A stretch of DNA of 64,000 nucleotides from Nitrospinae bacterium bin107 (lineage in GTDB: Bacteria > UBA8248): NCBI GenBank assembly GCA_002238965.1, contig MPNJ01000007.1:62001-126000 (forward strand). Direction: 5' to 3'. Below, piece by piece: positions 52,646-61,396 of the stretch. Within the stretch, counting starts at the first letter, position 1. The number at the start of each line of letters is the position of its first letter. The translations under genes were made by a program, and so were the position numbers. The notes under the pieces were generated by a model. That model did not search any database. It saw only the letters and a list, made by a program, of their open reading frames with translations, and was not told the origin of the DNA.

Positions 52646-53998
52646 TCAGATTTCCGTAGGGAATTTTTCTGAAACTTCAGTTGTTACTTGGTTTTCAGCC
52701 TTCATTATAGCAAGGGTTTCAAAGTATTCCTGCGCCTCAATGCCCTTGATGAATTCAACGCGGGGGTCAATCTTGCTAACCTCGTTTTCTATTTCTTCAA
52801 GAGAAACTTTAAAAAATTCCTTGCGCCCGTTGGCCCGATTTACACGATTCTTATCAAATAATTTGTGAAGCTCTTTTTCAACTGTCGGAGCGTCCTTACA
52901 GTAGAACATGGCGTGAGTGTCAAAAAGGAATGGTACACTCGCATCCCCAAGTTCACGAACGCGATCAGTTGGCTCAATGCGACGGGTCATACCGATTTTA
53001 TGTACTCCATTTCCGAAAGACCCGATATTCGATAAGACGTAAATATAGCCCGCTCTGGTTTGCTCTGCCATGGATTTCGCTCGGTAGGCTTTTGCATGGG
53101 CGGCATCCAACTCTTTCGTAAGCTCAGCAATTTGAGCTTCGTAATTTTTTGCATCTGCACCAACAGCTTGAGCAGCCTCCCTTTTGGCCTTATCGAGTAG
53201 TTTCTGATAGCGGATCTCTTCTTTCTCAGCCGCAGCTGCGTCCCTGATAAGACGTTCTTCTTCTCGCTTTAGCCGGTTCATTTCGGTTTTATGGTCGCGT
53301 TCTTCTTTTTGTTTCTCGCGATATTCATGTGTGAGCCAAAGTTCTTTCAGCTTTAGTTGATAGTATTCCATGGTAACTTCGATATTCAGGCTTTCGTTAA
53401 GTTTGTTAATTTGCTCAAAGGCCCGCTGGATGCGTTTCTCCATGGTTGATACATTATTCCAACGAACGTTTGTCAGTGCAGCTTCACATTCATTATTGAA
53501 GGCTCGCAGGCTCAGCCGAACCGCCCTGTTTGTCATCTTCTTACCTTCACTTTTGCTACCACCAACTTCCCAATCGGTATAGGCTTTGATGGCAGTCTTC
53601 GCAGATACCAATGCTTTTTGCTCAGCACGAACGGTTTCGATTTGTGCCTTGAACTGATCGGAATCGGAGAAGTCGAAGTGAGGGCTGTATACACCTAGCT
53701 GGGACATCGCGATTTTTTCATCAAAGATTGCAACTTCCTTGATAAGTTCGTCATAGATTTTCTTTTTATCTGCATAAGAAGTTCTAAGGTCTTGGATAGA
53801 TTGCTCGACTTTGATTTTTTCTTCCTTCACAGCATCGACTTCTTTCTCAACATCAATGACCGAAGAAAAGCGCTCTTCTATTTTTCGTTTTTCGGCAATG
53901 CAATGCTTGAGTCTTTTTCGAGATCGAAACCAGAGCACGAACAAAATGAAAGGAAGAAAAATCAGGGAGAGAGTAAATACAACGGCGAAAGCTTCCAT
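52646..53998 (-). CDS. DUF4041 / T5orf172 (GIY-YIG-like) protein
   Basis: A 450-residue protein. It begins with one transmembrane helix (about residues 5-22), then a long coiled coil (30-110), a DUF4041-like helical core (about 125-235) that includes VRWNNVSTMEKRIQRAFEQI, another coiled coil (215-305) and a C-terminal T5orf172 domain (318-410). The last shows YIYVLSN, VHKIGMTRR, RELGDAS and a conserved E (EKELHKLF), the GIY-YIG-type nuclease pattern. The gene is visibly AT-richer than its neighbours, suggesting acquisition. Homologues are common in phages, prophages and defence regions; the cellular role is unknown. Confidence 0.8.
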   Translation of the reverse strand: MEAFAVVFTLSLIFLPFILFVLWFRSRKRLKHCIAEKRKIEERFSSVIDVEKEVDAVKEEKIKVEQSIQDLRTSYADKKKIYDELIKEVAIFDEKIAMSQLGVYSPHFDFSDSDQFKAQIETVRAEQKALVSAKTAIKAYTDWEVGGSKSEGKKMTNRAVRLSLRAFNNECEAALTNVRWNNVSTMEKRIQRAFEQINKLNESLNIEVTMEYYQLKLKELWLTHEYREKQKEERDHKTEMNRLKREEERLIRDAAAAEKEEIRYQKLLDKAKREAAQAVGADAKNYEAQIAELTKELDAAHAKAYRAKSMAEQTRAGYIYVLSNIGSFGNGVHKIGMTRRIEPTDRVRELGDASVPFLFDTHAMFYCKDAPTVEKELHKLFDKNRVNRANGRKEFFKVSLEEIENEVSKIDPRVEFIKGIEAQEYFETLAIMKAENQVTTEVSEKFPTEI

Positions 53999-54114
53999 AA
54001 AAACATTCGTCCTTCTTTTTGAATTCAGTATAGATTTTTCAGAAGAGTGGATTTACCTATCATATGTGATTTAAGACTTGCAAAGGGTTCCAATTTGCCT
54101 GTGTTGTGTTCCCC
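53999..54114. other. AT-rich gap
   Basis: Short intergenic part after the acquired gene; AT-rich, no gene or repeat seen. Confidence 0.5.
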
Positions 54115-55437
54115 CTAAAAATCGGACTCCAGTATCCACACGCCGGCGCCCAGGCGTTCGCTGATGTAGGCCCTGCCGTCGGCGGCCATGTAGACGTCGT
54201 CCACCTGGAGTTGCAGGAGTTCGTAGTCTCTCCCCCACAGGGGGCGGATGGGGTCGCGCTTTGGCGTTTCGGGCACGTAGTGGGCGACTTCTCTGGGATT
54301 CAGCGGGTCTTCGATGTCGAATACGCGCAGGCCCCCGTTGAACCAGGTCATGTAGACCCGGTTGTGATCGATCAGCGAATCCGGGCGGTTCTCGTGCAGG
54401 TTGTGCGGGCCGGAGCGTCCGCCGCGCTCGGCGTAATCGCCCTCGGGGTGCGGGAAGGTGGATAAGACTTTCGGGTTTTTCTCATCTGATATATCCATCA
54501 CGCGGATTTGCTTTTCGATGTCCTCCATATCCTCCGCCGTGCATTCATCCGACACGATGCAGAGGTTCCGCTCGGGGAGGGGCAATATCGAATGGGTGGC
54601 CGAGCTCTCCTCGGGCGGCCACTGAGTGTGGCTGATGAGGGTTGGGTTCGTGATGTCGGCGATGTCCAGGATGATGAAGCCCGAATCCCACCACGCGCCG
54701 TAGCACCTCTCGCCCACGTTCATGGACATGTGAACGCAGGCGCGTTTTTTCCGCACGCCCTCGGGCGCCTCGCCGCCGAGCGGGATGTATTCGCCCTGTC
54801 TGTTTTTCTTGAAGCGGAACTGGCCCATCTGGTACCAGTCGCGCTCCTCGTCGTTCCGCATGCCCGGCATCGCCCAGCGGCCCACCTCCCTGGGCCGGGT
54901 GGGGTCCTTGAGATCGATGATCTTCAGGAGCTGATCGATGTAATCATCATCGCCCGCGGTCAGGAAGGCGTAGCGCCCGTCGCCGAACCAGAACCGGTGC
55001 ACCCCGCGTCCGCCGGTGTGGAAATAGCCCAGCGGGCGGAGTTCGGGCAGGTTCGATACGTCGTAGATGTCGATGCCCGCCTTGAAGGGCTCGAAATCGG
55101 GGCCGCGTCCGCCGAACTGCTCGTTGTTCACGACCATGATGTCGCCGACGATCTGGAGCTTGTTGTTGTGCGTGTTGCGCGGGGCGGGTATCTGGTTCAC
55201 GACCTTCGGCTTCCGGGGGTCCGAGGCGTCGATGACGCTCGTGCCCGCGCCGGACATGCCCACGTGGCCGCAGAGGATGAAGTCGTCCTTGACGAGAAGC
55301 TGCATGACGTCGCCCTTGTTGCGGCCGCCGAAATCGCAGTGGCCCAGGAGCTTGAAGCCGTTCGCTTCCTCGGGGGTCATCTCTTTGCCCGGTTTCCCGC
55401 GCCCCGGCGGGATGGCCGGGTCCGGCGTGCATTCCAT
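54115..55437 (-). CDS. LVIVD-repeat protein
   Basis: A 440-residue protein built from beta-propeller-type LVIVD repeats (LLKIIDLKDPTRPREVGRWA, VIDASDPRKPKVV, GLRVFDIEDPLNPREVAHYV and others). No signal peptide or transmembrane helix is visible, so it is probably cytoplasmic; many homologues are secreted. Function is unknown. I chose the ATG at 55437 because GGGGAATGAC lies just before it and the upstream part of the frame is poorly conserved. Confidence 0.8.
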   Translation of the reverse strand: MECTPDPAIPPGRGKPGKEMTPEEANGFKLLGHCDFGGRNKGDVMQLLVKDDFILCGHVGMSGAGTSVIDASDPRKPKVVNQIPAPRNTHNNKLQIVGDIMVVNNEQFGGRGPDFEPFKAGIDIYDVSNLPELRPLGYFHTGGRGVHRFWFGDGRYAFLTAGDDDYIDQLLKIIDLKDPTRPREVGRWAMPGMRNDEERDWYQMGQFRFKKNRQGEYIPLGGEAPEGVRKKRACVHMSMNVGERCYGAWWDSGFIILDIADITNPTLISHTQWPPEESSATHSILPLPERNLCIVSDECTAEDMEDIEKQIRVMDISDEKNPKVLSTFPHPEGDYAERGGRSGPHNLHENRPDSLIDHNRVYMTWFNGGLRVFDIEDPLNPREVAHYVPETPKRDPIRPLWGRDYELLQLQVDDVYMAADGRAYISERLGAGVWILESDF

Positions 55438-56601
55438 GTCATTCCCCTTGCTCGATGAGATGGCGGGATTATACCCGCGCCTGCGGCGAATCGGCCAGAG
55501 CACCTTTGCCCCGGCGGGCTCTCATCTTCGAGTGATGTCTGCGGTTCTCGGATGATTTATCGGATAATATATATTTCTGTTGACGACTTTTTTGTGCGGA
55601 TTGGCTTTTTTTCACTCCTCCCTTGAGGGGGATTGTTGAAAAACCCCGTTTCGAGACCGGGCGTATATTACCTACCGGGGAGAGAGAAGAATCACTCCCC
55701 CCTTGAGGGGGAGTCGATGAAGCCGAGCGAATTTTGCGAAGGCTGAATCGGTGGGGGGACATGCCACGGATAAAAGCTCCCCCCACCAACTCGCCTGCGG
55801 GCTTCGCCCTTGTCTCGTTGACTCCCCCTCAAGGGGGGAGTGAAATTCAGCGCGCTCCCTCTGTAGGACTTTTTCAACAACCCCTTGAAGGTCAATTCCG
55901 ACCAAGGCGGTTTGTTGAAAAATCTCTCCTCGCTCCTTGCTCGGAATTCATCCCGGCCCGCTTCGACCCCGCATTTGCGCGCATTTGCGGTTATCGCCCG
56001 GCGTCGGGGTGCGGCAGAATCTCCGCCAAGGAGCGAAGAGGAGACGTTCTCATGGATGCGAGGAACCCGGAAAAGGGAAAGCGGCGGCAGGCCCCTCACC
56101 AGGGAAGACCGGCCGGCTCCGTTCGGCCGGCAATCCTTCTCCCGGTGCTCGGGACCGCTCTTTCGCGCCCGGGGACCGGCCGCGAAGAACGCGCCGGGAA
56201 TTTCGATAAAATTCCGAACAATACGATAAATATCGATAAATTCACGGGGTATTTCGATAAAAAAAGAAAGCGGAAAATATCGTAACGCATTGTAATAAAA
56301 TGATTTGTTTCATATATCCGAGCGCGGGCGATTCAAATATGAGCGCAAATTTTTTTCGCGCGCCGCATTTGCGATGAATTGCGCGGCTCTCCCCGCATTT
56401 GCCCGCAACTGCCCGCAGGAAGGCTCGGCGGGCCGCCGCGTGAGCCGCCATGCCGCCCGCCGCGTGAGCCGGGTCGTTCAACAGCCCCCAGGGGGGAGTG
56501 ACTGCATCGTTCCCTGTCAGGTCCGGACCCTCCTCCCCCACGGTCGGGACATGTATGTAATTCCCGTTTATTTTCACGGGCTTTTTATGTAGGCTCCCTC
56601 C
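55438..56601. repeat. Long gene-poor region with repeat elements
   Basis: No protein is recognisable over 1.1 kb. It contains the copy-B MITE-like element (55630-55880), a TTGTTGAAAAA-type end at 55912-55922, GCGCATTTGCG repeats (55971-55990 and 56330-56420), an AT-rich GATAAA stretch (56200-56270) and a repeated GCCGCGTGAGCCG (56436-56448, 56459-56471). Confidence 0.6.
55630..55885. mobile_element. MITE-like composite repeat, copy B
   Basis: The unit is bounded by TTGTTGAAAAACCCC (55634-55648) and inverted TTTTTCAACAACCCC (55871-55885). Its core (55692-55842) has perfect 23-bp terminal inverted repeats (55692-55714 and 55820-55842; TCACTCCCCCCTTGAGGGG). The core matches copy A at 39539-39670 in the opposite orientation. 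Confidence 0.72.
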
Positions 56602-56880
56602 ATGCCGAAACTATCCCTGAACCGCTTGATCCACGACATCCAGCCGCTCGATAAGCGCGAGGCGTTCCTGCGCGACCCGCACGAGTTCGCGCACGGCTAT
56701 GACGTCACAGATGCGGAACTGGCGGCGGTCCGCGATTCCGACATGCGCGCGCTGTGGAGCTTCGGCGCGAACCCCTACCTGCTGCGGGTGCTGCAGATGC
56801 GCTCAGGCATATCGGATGAAGACTTCCGGGCGGCGCTGGTGGGCCTCTCCTATCCGAGGCCCGATGAGGGGGAGATATAG
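56602..56880 (+). CDS. LigA-like small subunit of extradiol dioxygenase
   Basis: Short helical subunit (92 residues) of LigAB-type class III extradiol ring-cleavage dioxygenases. It shows the LigA-like pattern LNRLIHDIQPLDKREAFLRD with later GYDVTDAELAAV, then DMRALWSFGANPYLLRVLQM and DEDFRAALVGL. LigA closes over the LigB active site. The catalytic subunit gene starts two bases after its stop, showing that they are coupled. Confidence 0.82.
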   Translation: MPKLSLNRLIHDIQPLDKREAFLRDPHEFAHGYDVTDAELAAVRDSDMRALWSFGANPYLLRVLQMRSGISDEDFRAALVGLSYPRPDEGEI

Positions 56881-56881
56881 C

Positions 56882-57709
56882 GTGGCCGAGATCGTAGGCG
56901 CCTTCGCGGCCAGCCACACGCCCCTGTTCCTGCTGCGGCACGATGCGCCCGCAGAGGAGGTGAGGGAAGAGGTTTTCTCCGCCTACCGCCGGATGGCGCG
57001 GGAGATTGTGGACAGAGGGGCCGAGGCGATGGTGCTTCTGGGAAACGACCACCTGCACGCCTTCTCGATGGACAGATACCCCGCCTTGGCAATCGGCGCG
57101 GGGCCTCGCTTCGGGCCGGTCGAGACGGAACCTTTCCTGCCGAGCGATGTATACGAAGGGGCCGAGGAGCTGGCTTCCCACCTGGCGCGCGGTCTGCTGG
57201 CGAACGGCTTCGACCCCCTGGTTTGCCGCGAACTGCCGCTCGATCATTCCTTCGTCTCGCCACTGGCGCTCATGGGCGATACGGGTCTCCCCATCGTGCC
57301 TGTGCTTCAAAACACGGTGGCCCCGCCTCTGCCGCCCGCCGCGCGATCATACCAGCTCGGCGTATCGCTCAGGCGGTTGATAGAAGGATATACGGGCCTA
57401 GAGCGCGTGGCCGTCGTGGCGACGGGCGCGCCTTCGCACTGGATAGGGACCCCCGAGCAGGGGGAAATCGACGAGGCGTGGGACCGCGATGTGATCGACA
57501 TGCTTTGCCGGGCGGACGCGAAGGGTCTTTCCGCGTGGCCGCAGGCCAGAATCGATGAGGGCGGCAACGGGGGCAATGAGATCAGGACGTGGATATCCGC
57601 CGCCGCCATGAGCGGGGACACGGAGGCGAATCTTTGGGTATACAGGATAGAACCCCTGTGGTTTCTGGGGGTGACGGTAATCGAGTGGCCCATCGGGCCT
57701 GCTCTTTGA
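56882..57709 (+). CDS. LigB-like catalytic subunit of extradiol dioxygenase
   Basis: Catalytic subunit of 275 residues. The metal-binding and catalytic histidines of LigB are readable: H12 (FAASHTPLF), H57/H59 (LGNDHLHAF), H186 (GAPSHWIG), as well as DHSFVSPL around residue 121. The start is GTG at 56882, two bases after the LigA stop. The family cleaves protocatechuate, gallate, methylgallate or 2,3-diol substrates at the 4,5 position; the exact substrate is open. Confidence 0.88.
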   Translation: MAEIVGAFAASHTPLFLLRHDAPAEEVREEVFSAYRRMAREIVDRGAEAMVLLGNDHLHAFSMDRYPALAIGAGPRFGPVETEPFLPSDVYEGAEELASHLARGLLANGFDPLVCRELPLDHSFVSPLALMGDTGLPIVPVLQNTVAPPLPPAARSYQLGVSLRRLIEGYTGLERVAVVATGAPSHWIGTPEQGEIDEAWDRDVIDMLCRADAKGLSAWPQARIDEGGNGGNEIRTWISAAAMSGDTEANLWVYRIEPLWFLGVTVIEWPIGPAL

Positions 57710-57733
57710 GCGACAGCAAAGGAGGATGAGGGA

Positions 57734-58723
57734 ATGCCGAAAGCGGTACTTTTTGACGAACTCGGCGGCGCGGACGTGCTCCGCGTGGCGGAGGTTCCGG
57801 AGCTCGAGCCGGGAGAGGGCGAGGTGCGCATCAAAGTTGAGACGATAGGACTCAACCGGGCGGAGATTCTTTTCCGCGAAGGCCGCTACCACGACAAGCC
57901 CGAGTTCCCCTCCCGTATCGGTTACGAGGCTTGCGGGGCGATAGACGCCGTGGGGCGCGGCGTGGAGGACCTTGCGTTGGGCGATCGCGTGAGTACGATT
58001 CCCTGCTTCTCGATGGTGGAGTACGGCGTGTGCGGTGAGCAGGCGGTCGTGCCGGCGTTCGCCGCCGCCCGCTATCCGGACAGACTGACGCCCGCCGAGG
58101 GCGCTTCCATCTGGATGCAGTATTTCACCGCATACGGCGCGCTCATCGAGTTCGGGAAGGTGGGGGAAGGCGACACCGTGTTGCTCACCGCGGCGAGCAG
58201 CAGCGTCGGGGTCGCGGCGATCCAGATAGCGAAATCAGTGGGCGCGCGCGTCATCGCCACGACGCGCGGAGGGGGAAAGAAGGATTTTCTCCTGAACATC
58301 GGTGCTGATCGCGTTGTCGTGACGGATGAGGAGGATCTGGCCGAGCGGGTGATGGAGATCACGGGCGGCGCGGGCGCCGACGTCGTCTTCGACCCCGTCG
58401 TCGGGTCTACGCTGCCGAAACTCGCCGATGCGGCGGCATACCAGGGCTCGATTTTCCTCTATGGCCGACTCTCACCCGAGCCTGCGGAAATTCCACTGTT
58501 CCCGGCTCTCCGGAGAGGGCTGACCTTCCGGTGCTATACGATCATGGAGATCACCAAATTCCCGGAAAAAAGAGAGCGTGGGAAGAAATTCATCTACGAC
58601 GGCCTCGAATCGGGCGCGCTCAAGCCCATCATCGCCAAGACGTTTCCGCTGGACGAGGCGGCGGGGGCGTACGAGTACATGGCGTCGAACCAGCAGATGG
58701 GCAAGATAGTCGTCGAGGTGTAG
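57734..58723 (+). CDS. Quinone-oxidoreductase/MDR-family reductase
   Basis: A 329-residue zinc-free medium-chain reductase. The N-terminal FDELGGADVLRVAEVPELEP is typical of quinone oxidoreductases, as is VLLTAASSSVGVAAIQIAKS for the cofactor. No zinc-binding cysteine cluster is seen. It follows ligB by 24 bases in the same direction and may be in the aromatic operon. Confidence 0.87.
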   Translation: MPKAVLFDELGGADVLRVAEVPELEPGEGEVRIKVETIGLNRAEILFREGRYHDKPEFPSRIGYEACGAIDAVGRGVEDLALGDRVSTIPCFSMVEYGVCGEQAVVPAFAAARYPDRLTPAEGASIWMQYFTAYGALIEFGKVGEGDTVLLTAASSSVGVAAIQIAKSVGARVIATTRGGGKKDFLLNIGADRVVVTDEEDLAERVMEITGGAGADVVFDPVVGSTLPKLADAAAYQGSIFLYGRLSPEPAEIPLFPALRRGLTFRCYTIMEITKFPEKRERGKKFIYDGLESGALKPIIAKTFPLDEAAGAYEYMASNQQMGKIVVEV

Positions 58724-58729
58724 GCCGGT

Positions 58730-60385
58730 CTATCCGAACGGACGGGGGTGGGAGTAGCCCATCTCCTCGCTCGTGATGAACTCGAGCAGAGCGGGCGTTC
58801 CCTCTTCGGTTTTTATTCTCGCCTCTATGAACGCTGCGCCGACCTCACCAGGCTCCTCCACGCGCTTCGCCCAGCCGCCCAGCGCTCTGGCGATGTCGGC
58901 ATATTCGCCGCCCACGTCGCGCGTGCCGTATTTCTCGTGAGAAAGCGCCATGTGGCTGGTCTCGACCGCCATGGTGGAGTTTTTGAGCACCACCGTGCAG
59001 ATGGGGAGGTTCTCGCGCACGGCGGTCTCGAAATCGAGCCCGGTCATGCCGAACGCCGCATCGCCCATGAAGTTCACGCAGAATTTATCAGGCGCAGCCA
59101 GCTTGGCGCCCATGGCGAGGCCGAGTCCCGTGCCGAGCTGGTGGGATTTCCCCCAGCCGAGGTAAGACCTCGGCGTGTCGCACAGATACATGGGCAGCAT
59201 CTCGTACCGCGGGTTCCCCGAATCGTGGGTGGCGATGGCTTCTGCGGGCGGGATGTTCTGCATCAACTCCCAGATGATGCGATAAGGGTTGATGGGTTTT
59301 TCGTTTGAGGTGAGCTTGGGCGCCCATTCATCGAGCCAGGCCTTTCGCGCATTCGCCACCTGCGCCTGCACCCCTTCGCGCTCGCTTCTTTCTGTTCCCT
59401 TCACCTGCTCGGCGCAACAGTCGATGAACTGGCGCAGCACGAGCTTCGCATCGCCGAGCACGGGATGATCGGCGGCGTAGTTCTTGTTGATGTCGACGGG
59501 GTCGTTCGTCGCGTGGATGATGGTTTTTCCGCCGGGCACGCGCGTGGCGAGGCCGTGGTCGGTTAGACTCGTGCCGACGGCGAATACGAGGTCCGCGTCT
59601 TTTAGAAAATGATAGGCGGGACCCGCCATGACGCTCGAGCCGACGCCGAGGGCGAGGGGATGGTTCCTCTCCGAAATGGCGCTTTTGCCCTCCATGGTGG
59701 TCAACACGGGAATCTGGAGGAGTTCCGCCAACTCACGCAGCTCATCGGTGGCCTCGGCGTAGAGCACGCCCGCGCCCGCCAGAATCACCGGGCGCTCAGC
59801 CACCAGCAGCGCTTGGATTGCGCTCTCGACGTCCTTTGGGTCGCCCTGTGCGCGTGTTCGCTTCACGGGTTTGTAGCCGTTTAGCATATCTTCCGAGACT
59901 TCCGCGCCGGCCACGTCTTCCGGCAACTCCACGAGCACGGGGCCGGGACGTCCGTTCCTCATCGCATGAAAGGCGCGGCGCATGGCGTCCGCTGCCCGTT
60001 CGGGCACGTTGATCTGCTCGGCTGATTTCGTCACCGAGGCGTAGGAGTCGACGGAACTGAACATGGGGAACACGCGGTCGCGCCCCCTGGCGTGGCCCAG
60101 GGGGAGCAGCAGCATGGGTGTGGAATCCGAATACGCGGTGGAGATGCCTGGAAAGGCGTTTTCCGCCCCCGGCCCGTACTGCATGGTGAACACCGAAGGC
60201 GCTGCGCCGTTGGTGACGCGGGCGAAGCCGTCCGCGATGCCCACCCCCACGCGCTCCTGGCGGCAGACGATAGGGCGGATTCCGACCGCGGCGGCCGCTT
60301 CGATCTGGACGGTGGTAGGGTAGCAGTTCAGATGTTCCGCCCCTTCGCGCTTCAGGATTCCGGCGATGACGTCGACGACGCGCAT
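58730..60385 (-). CDS. Thiamine-diphosphate-binding enzyme, second copy
   Basis: A 551-residue ThDP enzyme. It has the N-terminal glutamate in CRQERVGVGIADGFARV, QYGPGAENAFPG for the pyrimidine-domain, and the metal motif MGDAAFGMTGLDFETAVREN ending LKNSTMA. The motif starts GDA rather than GDG. It resembles benzoylformate decarboxylase, oxalyl-CoA decarboxylase or acetolactate-synthase relatives. The start at ATG 60385 has AGGAGAAGCC upstream. Its stop is 6 bases from the convergent reductase gene's stop. Confidence 0.87.
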   Translation of the reverse strand: MRVVDVIAGILKREGAEHLNCYPTTVQIEAAAAVGIRPIVCRQERVGVGIADGFARVTNGAAPSVFTMQYGPGAENAFPGISTAYSDSTPMLLLPLGHARGRDRVFPMFSSVDSYASVTKSAEQINVPERAADAMRRAFHAMRNGRPGPVLVELPEDVAGAEVSEDMLNGYKPVKRTRAQGDPKDVESAIQALLVAERPVILAGAGVLYAEATDELRELAELLQIPVLTTMEGKSAISERNHPLALGVGSSVMAGPAYHFLKDADLVFAVGTSLTDHGLATRVPGGKTIIHATNDPVDINKNYAADHPVLGDAKLVLRQFIDCCAEQVKGTERSEREGVQAQVANARKAWLDEWAPKLTSNEKPINPYRIIWELMQNIPPAEAIATHDSGNPRYEMLPMYLCDTPRSYLGWGKSHQLGTGLGLAMGAKLAAPDKFCVNFMGDAAFGMTGLDFETAVRENLPICTVVLKNSTMAVETSHMALSHEKYGTRDVGGEYADIARALGGWAKRVEEPGEVGAAFIEARIKTEEGTPALLEFITSEEMGYSHPRPFG

Positions 60386-60566
60386 GTGGCTTCTCCTATC
60401 GGTTCGGTGGGTGTGTCTCGTCCGGTGGGTCGAGTTTCTCACAAGTTGTGCTTTAAGGAAATTTCCGCGCACGGGAGCGCGCACGGGCGGATTTCGCTAC
60501 AATGCGCGCCCATCTTGTGAAAATTCACGGAGCGATAGCGACTTTTCAGCAAAAGGAAACCCGGCC

Positions 60567-61334
60567 ATGGCGAATCGAGAAGCAACCACGTATGAAGTGA
60601 AAAACCACGTCGCGTATCTCACCCTGAACAGGCCCGAGAAGAAAAACGCCATCAACTACGCCATGCGCAAGGAAGTGCAGGACGCCTACGTGGACATCAA
60701 GCACAACCCGGACATCTGGGTGGCCATCATCACGGCGGCGGGAGACGTTTTCTGCTCGGGCAAGGACATCGTGGAGAAGATGCCCGAGAGCGATGCTCAA
60801 GTGATGTCGAACGATGAGCTCTATCTTTATCTCCGGTATCTCTACAAGCCCGTCATCTGCGCGATCAACGGCCCCTGCCTGGCCCAGGGGGCGGGCTTTG
60901 CGCTGAACTCCGACATCCTGATTTTTTCAGAGCGCGGCTCCATGGGTTGGCCGCAGGTGCTGAGGGGGATATCTTCCGTGAGCGGCCCCGCCATGTGCGC
61001 GCACGCGATTCCCTGGACGCAGGCGATGAGCTACCTGATGCGCGGGAAGTTCATCCCTGCGGATGAGTGCCTTCGCCTGGGCATAGCCACCGAGGTGGTA
61101 CCGCACGAGGAGCTTCTGCCGACGGCTGTGCGCTACGCGCACGAAATCCTGGAAGCCGCGCCCATGGCGGTTTGCGCCATCAAAGAGGCGGCGCGCCGGG
61201 GCGAGGACCTGGGCTATAAGGACAGGGTCTACATGTCGCGCGACGTGGCGGACCGCATCCTGAACACGGAGGATTCGAAAGAGGGAATCCTCGCCTTCCG
61301 CGAGAAGAGAAAGCCCGAATGGCGCGGTAGATAG
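60567..61334 (+). CDS. Enoyl-CoA hydratase/isomerase family protein
   Basis: Crotonase-fold protein of 255 residues. VAYLTLNRPEKKNAINYAMR, the oxyanion-hole segment VFCSGKDIVE, and AINGPCLAQGAGFALNSDIL follow the family. The Glu-containing block (usually PDAGGTQ) reads ISSVSGPAMC, so neither catalytic glutamate of hydratases is clear; a hydrolase, dehalogenase or isomerase-type reaction is possible. The ATG at 60567 follows AAAAGGAAACC. Confidence 0.88.
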   Translation: MANREATTYEVKNHVAYLTLNRPEKKNAINYAMRKEVQDAYVDIKHNPDIWVAIITAAGDVFCSGKDIVEKMPESDAQVMSNDELYLYLRYLYKPVICAINGPCLAQGAGFALNSDILIFSERGSMGWPQVLRGISSVSGPAMCAHAIPWTQAMSYLMRGKFIPADECLRLGIATEVVPHEELLPTAVRYAHEILEAAPMAVCAIKEAARRGEDLGYKDRVYMSRDVADRILNTEDSKEGILAFREKRKPEWRGR

Positions 61335-61396
61335 GCTGCAATTTCCCTTATTTTTCTCAATACAGACAAGAACGAATGAAATGGAGATGAAAGCGG

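Noticed and set aside
55734-56285. A 183-residue plus-strand frame through the repeats at 55.7-56.3 kb
   Set aside because: It runs across a MITE-like repeat and AT-rich DNA, with no Shine-Dalgarno and a translation that mirrors the repeat (TPPQGGSE-type), so it is not a gene.
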